NCBI GenBank assembly: GCA_963800205.1
Contig: CAWCZQ010000001.1
Span: 1-64,000, forward strand
Direction of reading: 5' to 3'
Source: UBA6224 sp963800205
Lineage (GTDB): Bacteria > Patescibacteriota > Saccharimonadia > Saccharimonadales > UBA4665
DNA length: 64,000 nt
Below are positions 1 to 8,734 of this stretch, in pieces. The number at the start of each line of letters is the position of its first letter. The stretch's first letter is position 1. Below the pieces are notes generated by a model that saw only the letters and a list, made by a program, of their open reading frames with translations, made no database searches and had not been told where the DNA came from. Both the position numbers and the translations under genes were made by a program.

Positions 1-1
1 A

Positions 2-306
2 CCATTTGTAGGAAACCTACTGGTTATACGACCAGACAAAAACAGGCTTGATCCCCACTTCCTATGTGCGTTCTTGCAAAGTCGAATAGGGAGCCAGCTG
101 ATGGCCAATATACAAACAGGTACAGCATTAGTATCCATCAATGTCAGTGCGATTGAAAAATTCAATGTGCCGCTTATACCGTACCAAGATCAAGTAGCAA
201 TCGGACAGAAGTATGCAGAAAAATCTCGATGCAAAAAATGCTCCGAAAGCGTATTCAAACCGCAAAGCTAGAGCTGGAAACAATAACAGATAGTAGCATC
301 TTTTAG
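2..306 (+). pseudogene. hsdS: Type I restriction specificity subunit (HsdS), C-terminal fragment, frameshifted
   Basis: The window opens inside this gene; only the last ~100 codons are present. The frame starting at base 2 reads PFVGNLLVIRPDK..LDPHFL and then NVSAIEKFNVPLIPYQDQ, the usual end of an HsdS target-recognition domain followed by the conserved helix. HsdS gives sequence specificity to the type I HsdM/HsdR complex. At about base 230 the frame breaks: the downstream helix (MQKMLRKRIQTAKLELE) lies in another frame and ends at the TAG at 304-306. If the current frame is used the protein ends early, at 271. hsdM and hsdR are not in the window. The family call rests on the recognition-domain ending and is fairly sure; whether the break is real is unknown. 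Confidence 0.7.
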
Positions 307-314
307 GTACCCAT

Positions 315-856
315 ATGCGAGATATTGATGAACTAACACCCATTATCGAAGAGCAATTCGAGCGAATGCGGGAAGACATTTATAACGCAAATCGTATGGG
401 GGAAGATGAACTTCGGGAAGCTTTAAGGAAATGGAACTGGACCGAAGAGTCTACCGAACAAGGCGTGGGATTGCCTGGCAGAATTCTAGTCGTCGGTCAG
501 TCGCAAGTTAAAGAGGCGGAATTAGTTAGGGCTGCTTTGGATTGTGGCTTCCCAGCCGAAGATATCGATTTTGTATTAGGTTACAAAGCAAGCTATCGTT
601 TTTCTACTCTCGAATTTAGTGATACATACAGTGATGTTCTTTTCGGACCACTACCTCATAGCCAGGACGAAAGGGTTCATCGAGCAGCATTATTACACAA
701 ATGGAGGTTGCCCCGAATCGATGGCCGAATCCCGTCAGGCTTACTGCAAATAGAGCATTAAAGATTACAAAAGAATCGTTTACCCAGGCATTAAAAGAGA
801 CTCGTGCTTATAAGCAAATGACAGATAACGAAATTTACAGTGAGAAAGGACTTTAA
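315..856 (+). pseudogene. Hypothetical protein, frameshifted near its C-terminus
   Basis: I do not recognise the family. The first ~135 residues run in one frame from ATG 315: an acidic helical N-terminus, then a hydrophobic strand and turn (GRILVVGQSQVKEAELVRA) that looks like the start of a Rossmann-like fold. The frame fails around 700-725. Another frame continues the protein (RLTANRALKITKESFTQALK ..) to the TAA at 854-856, immediately before the DUF2130 start. Without the shift the protein would be about 180 residues. It sits 9 bp after the HsdS end and 2 bp before the next gene, so it is probably co-transcribed in a restriction-linked operon. Confidence 0.5.
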
Positions 857-857
857 A

Positions 858-2124
858 ATGAAAACAGTTAAGGTATCTATACAAGATGAAAATACGTTAG
901 TTCTCCAAGAGGACGGCGCCAAGGGTGACTTAATCGACCTTAAGTCGATTCATGAAACCGATATCGATAAGGCGACAATCGAAGGCGTTGTGGGGTCGAT
1001 TAAGCGCGATAAATTTGAAGAAGAACTTAATAAGGCGCTTGAAGCCAAAGAGCGTGAGTATGCGCTCCAGCTTCAGTTGAAAGAAAAAGAGCTCGGAGAT
1101 AAAACCAAGGATACACTTATTGATAAAGACGCGGTCATAGCTGACCTACTAGCAAAACTTGAAGCCGCCGACAACGTAAAAGAGCTAGCTGTCACGAAAG
1201 CTGTTGGTGAAGTTAAAAATGAGCTCACGAAAGTTACCACGGAGCTTAGCAGCAAAGATAAAGAAAAAGAGACGCTTGAACTTCAGCTGAAAGAAAAATA
1301 CGAAGGACAAATTCGGGACCGAGAAGATACTATCGAACGCCTCAAGGACATGAAGGCAAAATTATCAGTCAAGCTACTCGGTGAGTCCTTAGAGCAGCAT
1401 TGCCAGAACGAATTCAACTCAGTGCGCACAACTATGTTCCCGTTCGCATATTCGAAAAAGACAACGAGGCGATTAAGGACGATGACGAAGTTAAAGGTAC
1501 GAAAGGCGACTATATTTATCGTGATTATGAATCATCTGGTGGTGCAGAGATTGTCTCGGTAATGTTCGAAATGAAGGATGAGCAGGATGTGTCAGCCAAT
1601 AAAAAGACTGTCGAGAGTCATCTGAGAGAAATTAGATAAAGATCGCAAGAAAAAAGGCCTCGAATACGCAGTTCTTGTACACTGTTCAAGCCGAAAACGA
1701 TCTTTATAATCGCGGTATTGTCGACATGTCGTATAAGTACGAGAAGATGTATGTCATAAGGCCGCAGTTCTTCTTGCCGCTTATCTCGCTATTGAAAAAT
1801 GCGAACATGAAATCTGCCGAAGACAAGCGCCAACTGGTTGCCGCACGTAACAGCAATATCGATATAGAAAACTTTGTCGACAATATGGAAGCTTGGAAAA
1901 CTGGTTGGGGCAATAATATGAAGAATGCCGCCAAAAAACATGGTGAAGCAATAGAGCAGATCGATAAAGCTATCAAAGATCTTCAAAAGGTTCGCGATGC
2001 ACTCACCACTTCAGATAAGCACCTGCTGGCAGCAGAGAACAAAATGGACGACCTAACTATAAAACGATTGACCAAGAACGCGCCAAGTGTAGCAGCTCGG
2101 TTCGATGAACTGAAGGAATCTTAA
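858..2124 (+). pseudogene. DUF2130 family protein, broken by three frameshifts
   Basis: DUF2130 proteins have a long coiled coil followed by a conserved alpha/beta domain of unknown function and often occur beside restriction or DNA-modification genes. Here the coiled coil spans about residues 50-175 (repeated ELQLKEKE-type heptads). The conserved domain follows in pieces: KGTKGDYIYRDY and AEIVSVMFEMKDEQ in a second frame (about 1440-1630), LDKDRKKKGLEYAVLV back in the first (1632-1675), and NDLYNRGIVDMSYKYEKMYV to the end in a third. Shifts therefore lie near 1440, 1630 and 1675. ATG 858 is chosen because it directly follows the upstream stop; a GTG at 840 overlaps that gene. No internal stop appears once frames are joined, so an intact ancestral gene of about 420 codons is clear. 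Confidence 0.75.
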
Positions 2125-2161
2125 GTAGCTCATTAGCAAAACACGAGCGTAAAATAGATGT

Positions 2162-3356
2162 ATGTACACGCATCTCAAAGATCGCCAGTATTACGAAAAT
2201 CTCTACGATAAGTTAACTATCGAAACTGCTCGTCGTGGCATGGTCCATTACGATAAATTCCTCACTGAATTTGAGAGTAAGCTGCCGAAAGGCGAGAAAC
2301 TCGATAGACCGGGCAACGCATTCGTGGTGAACGTCTTTTATATGCAGACGGTCGGCAATGAATTGATCCACCGCTATGAAAAACGCGAATCAACTATCAG
2401 CGAGTGGATAGCTCGTGACGAATCTATGGACGAGCGGATAGCCAATGCTCGTCTATCCGAAGAGCCATATTGCCAGCACTGCGGCAAGCAAGGCTTGCGG
2501 ATTACCGATAAATCACTGATGCATCGCGGCGAAAACTACGAAATCGATGACCCAAAAGAAGTATTATTCATGCTTCAATGCCCGCACTGCGATAAGAACA
2601 GTGCATTTTGGGAAGACGGTACCGCCTGGAAGGTAAAGCCGACACTATGTCCGAAATGTAACTCTGACGTTACCCATAAAACAAGCAAAGACCAAAAAGG
2701 CGATTACTATTACCTATACGTGCACGTCATGTAAGCACAGCTTTAAAGATAGGATGGATCTCTCTACCAAAGAAGAGGAGCCTGATCCTCATTTCGATGA
2801 AGACCGCATCCACTTCTGCCTGGTAGACAAAGAATTCCGCGATCGGCTGTTTAGAATGAAGCACGACTTCGAAGGTATGGCTCAGCTGGGCAAAGAAATG
2901 CAGGAAAAGCGTGACAACAAGCATATATACGATGCGGTTAAAGAGATCAAAAAGCCAAAGATCGCCGAACTTATCCCGCTATTGTCTGAACCGCTCGAAA
3001 AAGAGGGTTACATTGAGTTCCATCTCGATAAACCAGAAATGGGGCGGGATGTATATGTCGGCTTCAGCTGCTTGGACAGTAAGTCTGATCGAAAAGACTA
3101 CGACAGCAGAAAGACATTGAAAAAGCTAGTCGATAGCGCGCTTGAGGATACCAACTGGCGGCTCATGAGCGATGGGATTTCATATCGACTCGGATACTTG
3201 AATGGTCGAGTAAAGGCCTATGAAAGCGAAGAAGATCTGAAGAAGCTCGCTATGAAGAGCAAGAACTTGAAGCCTAAGCAAACAAGTAGCGATGCTACCG
3301 ATAAAAACGGCAATAGGGTACTCAAAACACCCGATGGAAAGGACATAATCCTATAG
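2162..3356 (+). pseudogene. Multi-zinc-ribbon protein, one frameshift
   Basis: Two adjacent reading frames join into one protein of about 398 residues. The N-terminal part is helical. The middle has four Cys pairs, CQHC, CPHC, CPKC and, in the shifted frame, CTSC within YTCTSCKHSFKDR, forming two zinc-ribbon-like sites. The C-terminal ~200 residues are helical and acidic. The frame changes between about 2703 and 2712; the fourth Cys pair is recovered only if the frames are joined, which is the main evidence for a single gene. The family is not recognised. It follows DUF2130 closely and precedes another CxxC protein, suggesting a nucleic-acid-binding cluster. A stretch of 50 bp separates it from the next gene. 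Confidence 0.6.
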
Positions 3357-3407
3357 GTGTTTGTATAAATTGGTTTATTATTATCAAATAAGGTTATAAT
3401 TACAACC

Positions 3408-4226
3408 ATGGCTAATATTATTGGCAACTTCAGCATTAAACGATTATCAACCGGCGAAGTAATCGAAGGACAAATTTGCGACTCTAGAGAAGATCAGGAT
3501 ATATCTGAGAATATTTTCTTTACAGAGATTCCTCTGGTAATGGAGATGATCGCTGCGAAGAAAGAAGAGAAAGACCAGTATCGTGCTGGTACATACGATT
3601 ACGCGATCTTGTCCATAAGTCATCCTGACTTAGTCAAGAAAAAGGTGAAACAGGTGATGTTTCGACACACGGAAACTATACATGTGGTTACTTCAAAATC
3701 TTTCGATGGTGTCACTAGGCACTGCCCTAACTGCAACATAAGGGATAACGAGCTACTGGAGTTTGTGAGAGCGCATATTCAGAAGAAATCTAACCCGAAA
3801 AAATATAATGTCATCACGGGAGTGCTGCATTGCGAAAACTGTGACTACTACTATATAAATAAATCTTATCTGCACGGTTTACCGAGGAAAATAAAGAAAG
3901 ACCTCGGTGTACAGCTTCCTGAAGTAAAAATTGACGAACACGGCCGTATTGCTCGAGATGACTGGCGCGGTGCCGCGGATTCGATTCTAAGCAGAAATGG
4001 TTATACCGCAGACGGTAGTCTAAAATTCTCAGAACGAAAAGATGTTATACGACATATTATTGAACGTAATATTGGATCTTTCTACGATATTCAGTCACAT
4101 CTAACCTGGCTGATTAATACAAGATCATTGCGCAATCCTAGCGCAGCGGATATATGGAAAACTGACCTTGAATGGCTCCAGTCAGAATTTGGCAAAGGTC
4201 GACCAATCCGAGGAAAACTACACTGA
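3408..4226 (+). CDS. Zinc-ribbon hypothetical protein, 272 aa
   Basis: Intact, unlike the genes upstream. A beta-rich N-terminal half contains two Cys pairs about 40 residues apart (CPNC near residue 105, CENC near 145), a typical treble-clef or ribbon zinc site. The C-terminal ~100 residues are helical (KDVIRHIIERNIGSFYDIQS, then WLINTRSLRNPS and WKTDLEWLQ). A perfect TATAAT at 3395-3400 ends 7 nt before the ATG with no Shine-Dalgarno sequence, so the mRNA is probably leaderless. A hairpin with a T-run at 4329-4350 may terminate it. No enzymatic motif is visible; a DNA- or RNA-binding role is only a guess from the zinc site. Confidence 0.65.
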   Translation: MANIIGNFSIKRLSTGEVIEGQICDSREDQDISENIFFTEIPLVMEMIAAKKEEKDQYRAGTYDYAILSISHPDLVKKKVKQVMFRHTETIHVVTSKSFDGVTRHCPNCNIRDNELLEFVRAHIQKKSNPKKYNVITGVLHCENCDYYYINKSYLHGLPRKIKKDLGVQLPEVKIDEHGRIARDDWRGAADSILSRNGYTADGSLKFSERKDVIRHIIERNIGSFYDIQSHLTWLINTRSLRNPSAADIWKTDLEWLQSEFGKGRPIRGKLH

Positions 4227-4328
4227 AGCGAGACATTTCTGAACAGGCTTTCCGTGTCTCATTTGTCTCGATCTACCCCTAGTAGAAAGTTCGTGACCAG
4301 TATGGGGAGCCAAGATGCTTATGCTTAA

Positions 4329-4350
4329 AGACCTCATGAGAGGTCTTTTT
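4329..4350 (+). terminator. Rho-independent terminator
   Basis: A short stem (AGACCTC paired with GAGGTCT) is followed by a run of T. It lies 100 nt after the zinc-ribbon gene and just before the promoter of the hydrolase gene. Confidence 0.65.
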
Positions 4351-4369
4351 CATTTGTTATAGTAAAGCC

Positions 4370-4951
4370 ATGACAAACGCAATCCTACTTCACGGTTTGC
4401 CCTCGAAGGAAGAGTACTACGACCCAGAACGTCCGAGCGCAAGTAACGCCCACTGGTTTCCATGGCTACAGAACCAACTCTTAGTTCATGACATCAAGGC
4501 TGATACGCCGGAGGTTTATAAGCCATTTGAAATGCAATGGGATGACTGGGTAAAGGAAGTGGAGCGCTTCGATATTTTATCTGACACTGTTTTGGTCGGC
4601 CATAGCATGGGCGGTGGGTTTTGGGTAAGATACCTGAATGAGCACCCTGATCTTCGGGTAGACAAAGTCATCCTACTCGCGCCATGGTTAAACCTCAACC
4701 ACGAAGAGAAGACCGACTTTTTTGATTTCGAACTACGATTGAATATCACTAAACAAGCACGGCAATTTACGATTTTTGCTTCTGACAATGACGATGAAGA
4801 AGTGCAAAATTCCGTCGAGTTCTTACGGGAAAAGCTAATTGATGCAGATTTTATCGATTTTCGTAACTACGGGCATTTTTGTACTAGCGATTTAGGCACT
4901 GATGCCTTTCCTGAATTGCTGTCTGTGATTATTGACGACAAAGAGAGTTAA
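4370..4951 (+). CDS. RBBP9/YdeN-type serine hydrolase
   Basis: A small alpha/beta hydrolase of 193 aa, the normal size for the RBBP9/YdeN family. It starts with the strand and HG turn NAILLHGLPS. It has the nucleophile elbow GHSMGG (Ser near residue 78), an acidic residue after the strand FTIFASDNDDE, and the catalytic His in NYGHF near residue 165. Members are cytosolic serine hydrolases whose substrates are mostly unknown. TATAGT at 4358-4363 ends 6 nt before the ATG, so the message is probably leaderless. It stands alone between a terminator and an unrelated gene. Confidence 0.85.
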   Translation: MTNAILLHGLPSKEEYYDPERPSASNAHWFPWLQNQLLVHDIKADTPEVYKPFEMQWDDWVKEVERFDILSDTVLVGHSMGGGFWVRYLNEHPDLRVDKVILLAPWLNLNHEEKTDFFDFELRLNITKQARQFTIFASDNDDEEVQNSVEFLREKLIDADFIDFRNYGHFCTSDLGTDAFPELLSVIIDDKES

Positions 4952-5139
4952 GCTAGACATACGGTCAAGGCTATTCTGAAAACGATTCCAACATACTCCA
5001 CTTAATAGGGCCGATGAGCGTATATTTTTCAGGTTATCCGGTAAGTATTCACGTTACTGAATTCTTTTGTTCAGGCCTGACTGATTGTATGTCGGAAAAC
5101 GTGAAACGCTATATACTGTTAACATGCTAGGAGTCAGAA

Positions 5140-5676
5140 ATGCCAAAGTTTGTCAAATCAAGTAGTAGCGACTCAATATGCATTCAATTTCGGTGCAATG
5201 AATGCAGCAAGCAGTTCATTACGACCATTGATGATTTCTCAAAATCATTTGTATGCTCAAAATGTGGAGCCGTAGTCAATACGTTGCCCATTTTCTGCAC
5301 ATACGACGGCTGCTCAGGACGCTATAGTTATTTTAGATGCAACGGAACCATCAGAAAGCTCTCTGGCGATGAAATGGCATCTGAAGAGAAGAAGATTTTT
5401 GATCAGGAGCAAGATATATCTGTGGGAGCAAGACCTACCGATTCTTTTCACGACGACATAAGTGACATGCGGGCATCAACAATATCTTACAAATGCGATA
5501 AATGCGGCGATGCTTATTCCCTTAGCCAAGCAGTTAGCAAAAGGCTCGATTCGGGACATGCAAAATGCGAACGTATAGTGTGTGATACTTGCGGGCGTTT
5601 TCCGGTACTAGAAGGCTTGCCCGGTCCAGATGCAGACGTCGACAATAGTCCTTTAAAACGTATTTATTACAATTAG
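5140..5676 (+). CDS. Zinc-ribbon hypothetical protein, 178 aa
   Basis: A Cys-rich soluble protein with CNEC, CSKC, a CTYDGC pair, CDKC and, near the end, CDTC, consistent with two or three zinc-ribbon sites separated by an acidic linker (about residues 80-115). The C-terminal half starts a second ribbon (ISYKCDKCGDAYSL). There is no catalytic motif. A TAGGAG sequence precedes the ATG, so this gene uses a Shine-Dalgarno. It ends next to a convergent gene on the other strand with no gap. It is the third CxxC protein within 4 kb; the function is not known. Confidence 0.65.
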   Translation: MPKFVKSSSSDSICIQFRCNECSKQFITTIDDFSKSFVCSKCGAVVNTLPIFCTYDGCSGRYSYFRCNGTIRKLSGDEMASEEKKIFDQEQDISVGARPTDSFHDDISDMRASTISYKCDKCGDAYSLSQAVSKRLDSGHAKCERIVCDTCGRFPVLEGLPGPDADVDNSPLKRIYYN

Positions 5677-6111
5677 TTACCAGCTTGATTGATATTCATA
5701 TACTTGCGGCTGATCCTCGTCCTCTTTTAACTCTTCCCCCAGCACACTAACCGTATAGGCTAAACTTTGAAAATAACTGCTATCGTATTCTGTGCTACCG
5801 AATAAAAAACCTTCCTGTGTTGGCAATAACTTGGGTGCTCTATCAGGCTCTTTTTGCACTTGCTTGCACACCTGCAACAGTGTGCTCAATTGCTCAATAC
5901 TAACCTCGTGAGGATGGCAATCGTCCTCACCCTTTTGCACATTTTGTACAAACCACCAATGTATGGCGTTGGCTTTTCGCCAGTAGGCAATATCTTCAAC
6001 TATATATGTAACTCTAGCAATATCTATTCGGCTCTTTACACCTGTAATTTTTAGTTTGTTACGACTGCTGCCAACATAGATCTTTTTGTTTAAATACATA
6101 TCTAAACTCAT
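5677..6111 (-). CDS. Hypothetical protein of a phage-like family, 144 aa
   Basis: A soluble protein starting MSLDMYLNKKIYVGSS, an opening often seen in uncharacterised phage- and plasmid-borne proteins, followed by a W-rich centre (IAYWRKANAIHWWFVQNVQ) and an acidic tail. Several start codons are possible. ATG 6111 is preferred because the GGAGG at 6120-6124 is then 8 nt upstream, whereas ATG 6117 leaves only 2 nt. Convergent with the zinc-ribbon gene. The family link is from memory of the opening motif only, so the function is unknown. Confidence 0.6.
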   Translation of the reverse strand: MSLDMYLNKKIYVGSSRNKLKITGVKSRIDIARVTYIVEDIAYWRKANAIHWWFVQNVQKGEDDCHPHEVSIEQLSTLLQVCKQVQKEPDRAPKLLPTQEGFLFGSTEYDSSYFQSLAYTVSVLGEELKEDEDQPQVYEYQSSW

Positions 6112-6313
6112 ACTCATCCCCTCCGTCTTCAAACCATAGGTTTCTAACTATCTTGGTTCACGCACAGAATTCTATAACCTCATAATAGCACTTAAGGGTC
6201 CGTGACCCGTAAGCTGAGCCAAGCTGTACTAGATGAAGCCAGAACCGTTAATTCAGTTCTGACTTTTCATATAGGCACACTGAGTCGACCCCTAATCTTG
6301 CTATACTACGCTT

Positions 6314-6577
6314 ATGAAACAGAAAGCTATTTTTAACAGCATAGCCATTCTAATCGCCCTAGGGCTTGTTATCTCTGTTTTCAACTCTTTGTTTTATGGT
6401 CTTGCCATGAATGTAGCTGATTCTCCAGATTGCGATAAGCCAACCAATAGCTCAATAATATGTGAATCTGATACCTACAGAAATTCATTTTTCGTATGGT
6501 GTATTATCATAATAATATTCGTAGCTGGGGCAGTTTTTTTCACCAGGCTACAATCCAGACACTTAAAGAAGAAATAA
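6314..6577 (+). CDS. Small two-span membrane protein, 87 aa
   Basis: Two clear membrane segments (residues about 6-27 and 58-78) enclose a short loop with two Cys (SPDCDKPTNSSIICES) that would be extracytoplasmic if the N-terminus is inside, perhaps disulfide-bonded. The end is strongly basic (RHLKKK). TATACT at 6302-6307 lies exactly 6 nt before the ATG and there is no Shine-Dalgarno, fitting a leaderless mRNA. I recognise no family. Confidence 0.6.
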   Translation: MKQKAIFNSIAILIALGLVISVFNSLFYGLAMNVADSPDCDKPTNSSIICESDTYRNSFFVWCIIIIIFVAGAVFFTRLQSRHLKKK

Positions 6578-6675
6578 CAAAGGTCTAGTTCTCCTGTTGT
6601 ATGCAGGACCATAAATCTAGTTAGGCAATTGCAAAATCATGCTTGATTTGAGTTATAACTTCCTCGATCGTGGTG

Positions 6676-6719
6676 AGCCAAACTATGACCGTCTCGAAAG
6701 AGGCGGTTTTAGTTTGGCT
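6676..6719 (+). terminator. Long imperfect hairpin, possible terminator
   Basis: An outer arm AGCCAAACT pairs with AGTTTGGCT, and an inner arm ACCGTCTC pairs with GAGGCGGT around a GAAA tetraloop. Only three T follow, so termination is possible but not certain. It lies about 100 nt after the small membrane protein gene. Confidence 0.45.
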
Positions 6720-6756
6720 TTGAGTTATGGGGACTAGAACCAGATTGCATCGCAAT

Positions 6757-6830
6757 TTTTGGTACGGCATAGCCAGAACGCGCGCAGGAATTCATTCCGA
6801 GCACACCGCTGCGAAGAGAAGGGCAGAGCC
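6757..6830. repeat. Dispersed stem-loop repeat, copy A1
   Basis: A degenerate copy of the element seen at 7549-7655 and twice after tRNA-Ser. The diagnostic core is a 5-bp stem with a 2-nt loop (GGAATTCATTCC, 6787-6798) followed by GAGCA, then a small stem GGGCAGAGCCC. The stem bases differ from those of the other copies but remain paired. The 334-nt gene-free stretch 6578-6911 holds this element and the hairpin before it; I see no gene in it. Confidence 0.45.
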
Positions 6831-6911
6831 CGCGCTTGAGCATTCACAACCTCAAGCACAACGCCGTGGACATCCATTGACATGCTTTTGTTTATGTGTT
6901 AATATATTTCG

Positions 6912-7469
6912 ATGAAACATTCTTCGCAAATTGAGAACAGGGAACTGGCCTATACTATGGCGCTAGCGGAAAACCCACTGCGTTTCCTCGCTAAAGCCGC
7001 AACCGAAGCTGGCCTTGAATCCGAAGCTAATAATGCTATTAAAAAGGCGAATGTTGCTGGAGTAATAGCTGGCAAAGCATATCTTTTGGAGTTGTCGGGA
7101 GTTATGGATTTGCAAGAAAAAGAAATACTTAAAGAAGAAAAGATCGTTAGAGCAACCTTTGATGATTTCTCTTTTCATAATCACAAATTTAGACCTAATG
7201 GTGGCTATCATAAAGGCATTGCTACGAGAGCTTGGAACGCCCTGGCTAACGGAAAACCCGTATTCGATGGAAATGGCCTAAACGAAGTATTGGTACGTAA
7301 CGATAACAACGAAGGATTTAGCAGCTCTAAAGTGATGGCGATTAACATTGATGAAAAAGTCATAGGGATATTACCACAGTTAAGAGAATGTGGTAAGCTT
7401 GCCGCAGAATTCATCAATGATTATTATTCGTCCAAGTTAGCCGAATCAGAATACCAAGAAGATAAATAG
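6912..7469 (+). CDS. Hypothetical protein, 185 aa
   Basis: A soluble, mixed-charge protein. The N-terminal ~75 residues are helical and Ala-rich (NAIKKANVAGVIAGKAYLLE). A basic stretch FHNHKFRPNGGYHKG near residue 95 precedes a beta-rich C-terminal part. There are no membrane spans, Cys pairs or recognisable catalytic motifs, and I do not know the family. It lies between two copies of the dispersed stem-loop repeat. The start follows an AT-rich TTAATATAT with no Shine-Dalgarno, so it may also be leaderless. Confidence 0.55.
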   Translation: MKHSSQIENRELAYTMALAENPLRFLAKAATEAGLESEANNAIKKANVAGVIAGKAYLLELSGVMDLQEKEILKEEKIVRATFDDFSFHNHKFRPNGGYHKGIATRAWNALANGKPVFDGNGLNEVLVRNDNNEGFSSSKVMAINIDEKVIGILPQLRECGKLAAEFINDYYSSKLAESEYQEDK

Positions 7470-7548
7470 TCGTTAAGGTAATTGCACTTGGATAGAAATA
7501 TTCACAATGTTGCCATTTATAAGTAACATGTTACATATACTCAAGACT

Positions 7549-7655
7549 GAGCAGGAGCCAGCAGAGTTGCCGCTTGAGTGCTCGGTAATTCCGCAGAGAT
7601 GCTTGCATCGAGAATGGCTGAGTGGCAAAGGGCGAAGTCCGCTATCCCTTTACCG
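7549..7655. repeat. Dispersed stem-loop repeat, copy A2
   Basis: Successive stems GAGCA/TGCTC, CGG/CCG, GATGC-TT-GCATC (7598-7609) and AAAGGG/CCCTTT, with the conserved words GAGAATGGCTGAGTGG and CTATCCCTTTACCG. These match, element by element, the two units after tRNA-Ser at 40.6-41.1 kb, with compensated stem changes. It fills most of the gene-free space between two small genes. Confidence 0.55.
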
Positions 7656-7716
7656 AAGCCTTTGCAGTTGAATGGGTGTGGTAAAATTTAAACACCATTA
7701 AACAGGAGAGACTGCG

Positions 7717-7941
7717 ATGTTTGGAATTGGCAAATGGAAGACCGAAGAATGGGAAGGCGAAGTTGTAAAGAAAGAAGAGCACGGCAAACACAGCGATACG
7801 CCGTTTTTCTACCTACACGTGAAACTGGCTGATGGTTCAGTCGAACGAAAGAAGTACTACGATCAAAAATTGTATGATTCTTTTAACGTCGGCGAAAAAA
7901 TCGTCAAACGCCCCGGCGAAAAGAAACCAGTCAAAGGCTAA
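7717..7941 (+). CDS. Small basic hypothetical protein, 74 aa
   Basis: A 74-residue soluble protein rich in Lys, Glu and aromatic residues, predicted as a small beta barrel (EWEGEVVKKEEHG, then FFYLHVKLADGSVERKKYY, and GEKIVKRPGEKKP at the end). Similar short W-x-G-x-V-x-x-K proteins are common in candidate-phyla genomes and remain uncharacterised. A good AGGAGAG lies upstream of the ATG, and a strong terminator follows 40 nt after the stop, so it is a monocistronic gene. Confidence 0.6.
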   Translation: MFGIGKWKTEEWEGEVVKKEEHGKHSDTPFFYLHVKLADGSVERKKYYDQKLYDSFNVGEKIVKRPGEKKPVKG

Positions 7942-7980
7942 CCCAACTAGCTCCAACTGAGATCTAATCAGAAGATCTAA

Positions 7981-8014
7981 CCTACAACCGCCATTTCCGG
8001 CGGTTGTAGGTTTT
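7981..8014 (+). terminator. Strong rho-independent terminator
   Basis: A perfect 12-bp stem (CCTACAACCGCC and its complement) around a 6-nt loop, followed by TTTT. It separates the small basic protein gene from the convergent membrane protein gene. Confidence 0.85.
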
Positions 8015-8039
8015 GTTGCCAGCACGGCAGTCTGGCGCA

Positions 8040-8603
8040 TCAAATCAATGAGATATGGATATGTGTCGTCGCTAGCACAATACCGTATAGCACCGCGGTC
8101 AGTGCCAGCGTGCCGAGATTAAGCAGAGTTTTTTGCTTGCGTTTGGCCAGCAGCGCTTTTTTGTGCTTGGAAGATACGATATCCATGGCATCATCCTCAA
8201 AGCGAATAGATACATAAGTGCCTACCGTAGACAGCACTAAAATAGTCCAGAGCGGCCATGGCGTTGTCAAAATGTCATAAAACAATCTTAACAGTGATGT
8301 TTTGTCATACATAGCCGGGGAGACAATGAGGGCAACGGCATTCATAGCGAGCGCCGCCAGCCATACACCTATTTGCGCCCGAAACATCCGAATGCCAAGG
8401 AGTAGCCGAAGCGGAAAGCCGACCAAAAAGCCGGCATCAGCAATTGGCGTCGCAAAGACAAAGAACGACCACGTTAGCCCGGTCACGGCTAGGCCATTGT
8501 GCAAGCCAAACTTTACAATAGCAAAGCCTGCATACGCCACAACTACAGCCACGATTATTAAAAACCGTATGATACTGGATTTTTTAGAATGTGTATTTTT
8601 CAT
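8040..8603 (-). CDS. Integral membrane protein, about five spans
   Basis: A 187-residue polytopic protein with hydrophobic segments at about residues 11-30, 37-60, 78-98, 110-132 and 160-182. The C-terminal loop before the last span is strongly basic (SSKHKKALLAKRKQK). I recognise no family and no ligand motif. A GGAG lies upstream of the ATG. It is divergent from the PQ-loop-like gene, sharing a 130-bp intergenic region. Confidence 0.55.
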   Translation of the reverse strand: MKNTHSKKSSIIRFLIIVAVVVAYAGFAIVKFGLHNGLAVTGLTWSFFVFATPIADAGFLVGFPLRLLLGIRMFRAQIGVWLAALAMNAVALIVSPAMYDKTSLLRLFYDILTTPWPLWTILVLSTVGTYVSIRFEDDAMDIVSSKHKKALLAKRKQKTLLNLGTLALTAVLYGIVLATTHIHISLI

Positions 8604-8734
8604 CTGCTTGTCTCCATCATAGTCCGCCGGACAGGCAGAGGCAACGTCTTTTGCGTCTGGTGCTTATTGGCCCATTCTACTGCAACGCGGCCTTTAGCGA
8701 CTGTGAGGTGCGTGCTATCTGATATAGTGGCTGA

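Noticed and set aside
6727..6915. 62-codon frame over the A1 repeat
   Set aside because: It follows the stem-loop repeat, has a random-looking Arg/His-rich product and no start signal.
6912..8014. Insertion sequence bounded by repeats A1 and A2
   Set aside because: No transposase, and the repeat copies are in the same orientation and too diverged to be the ends of one element.
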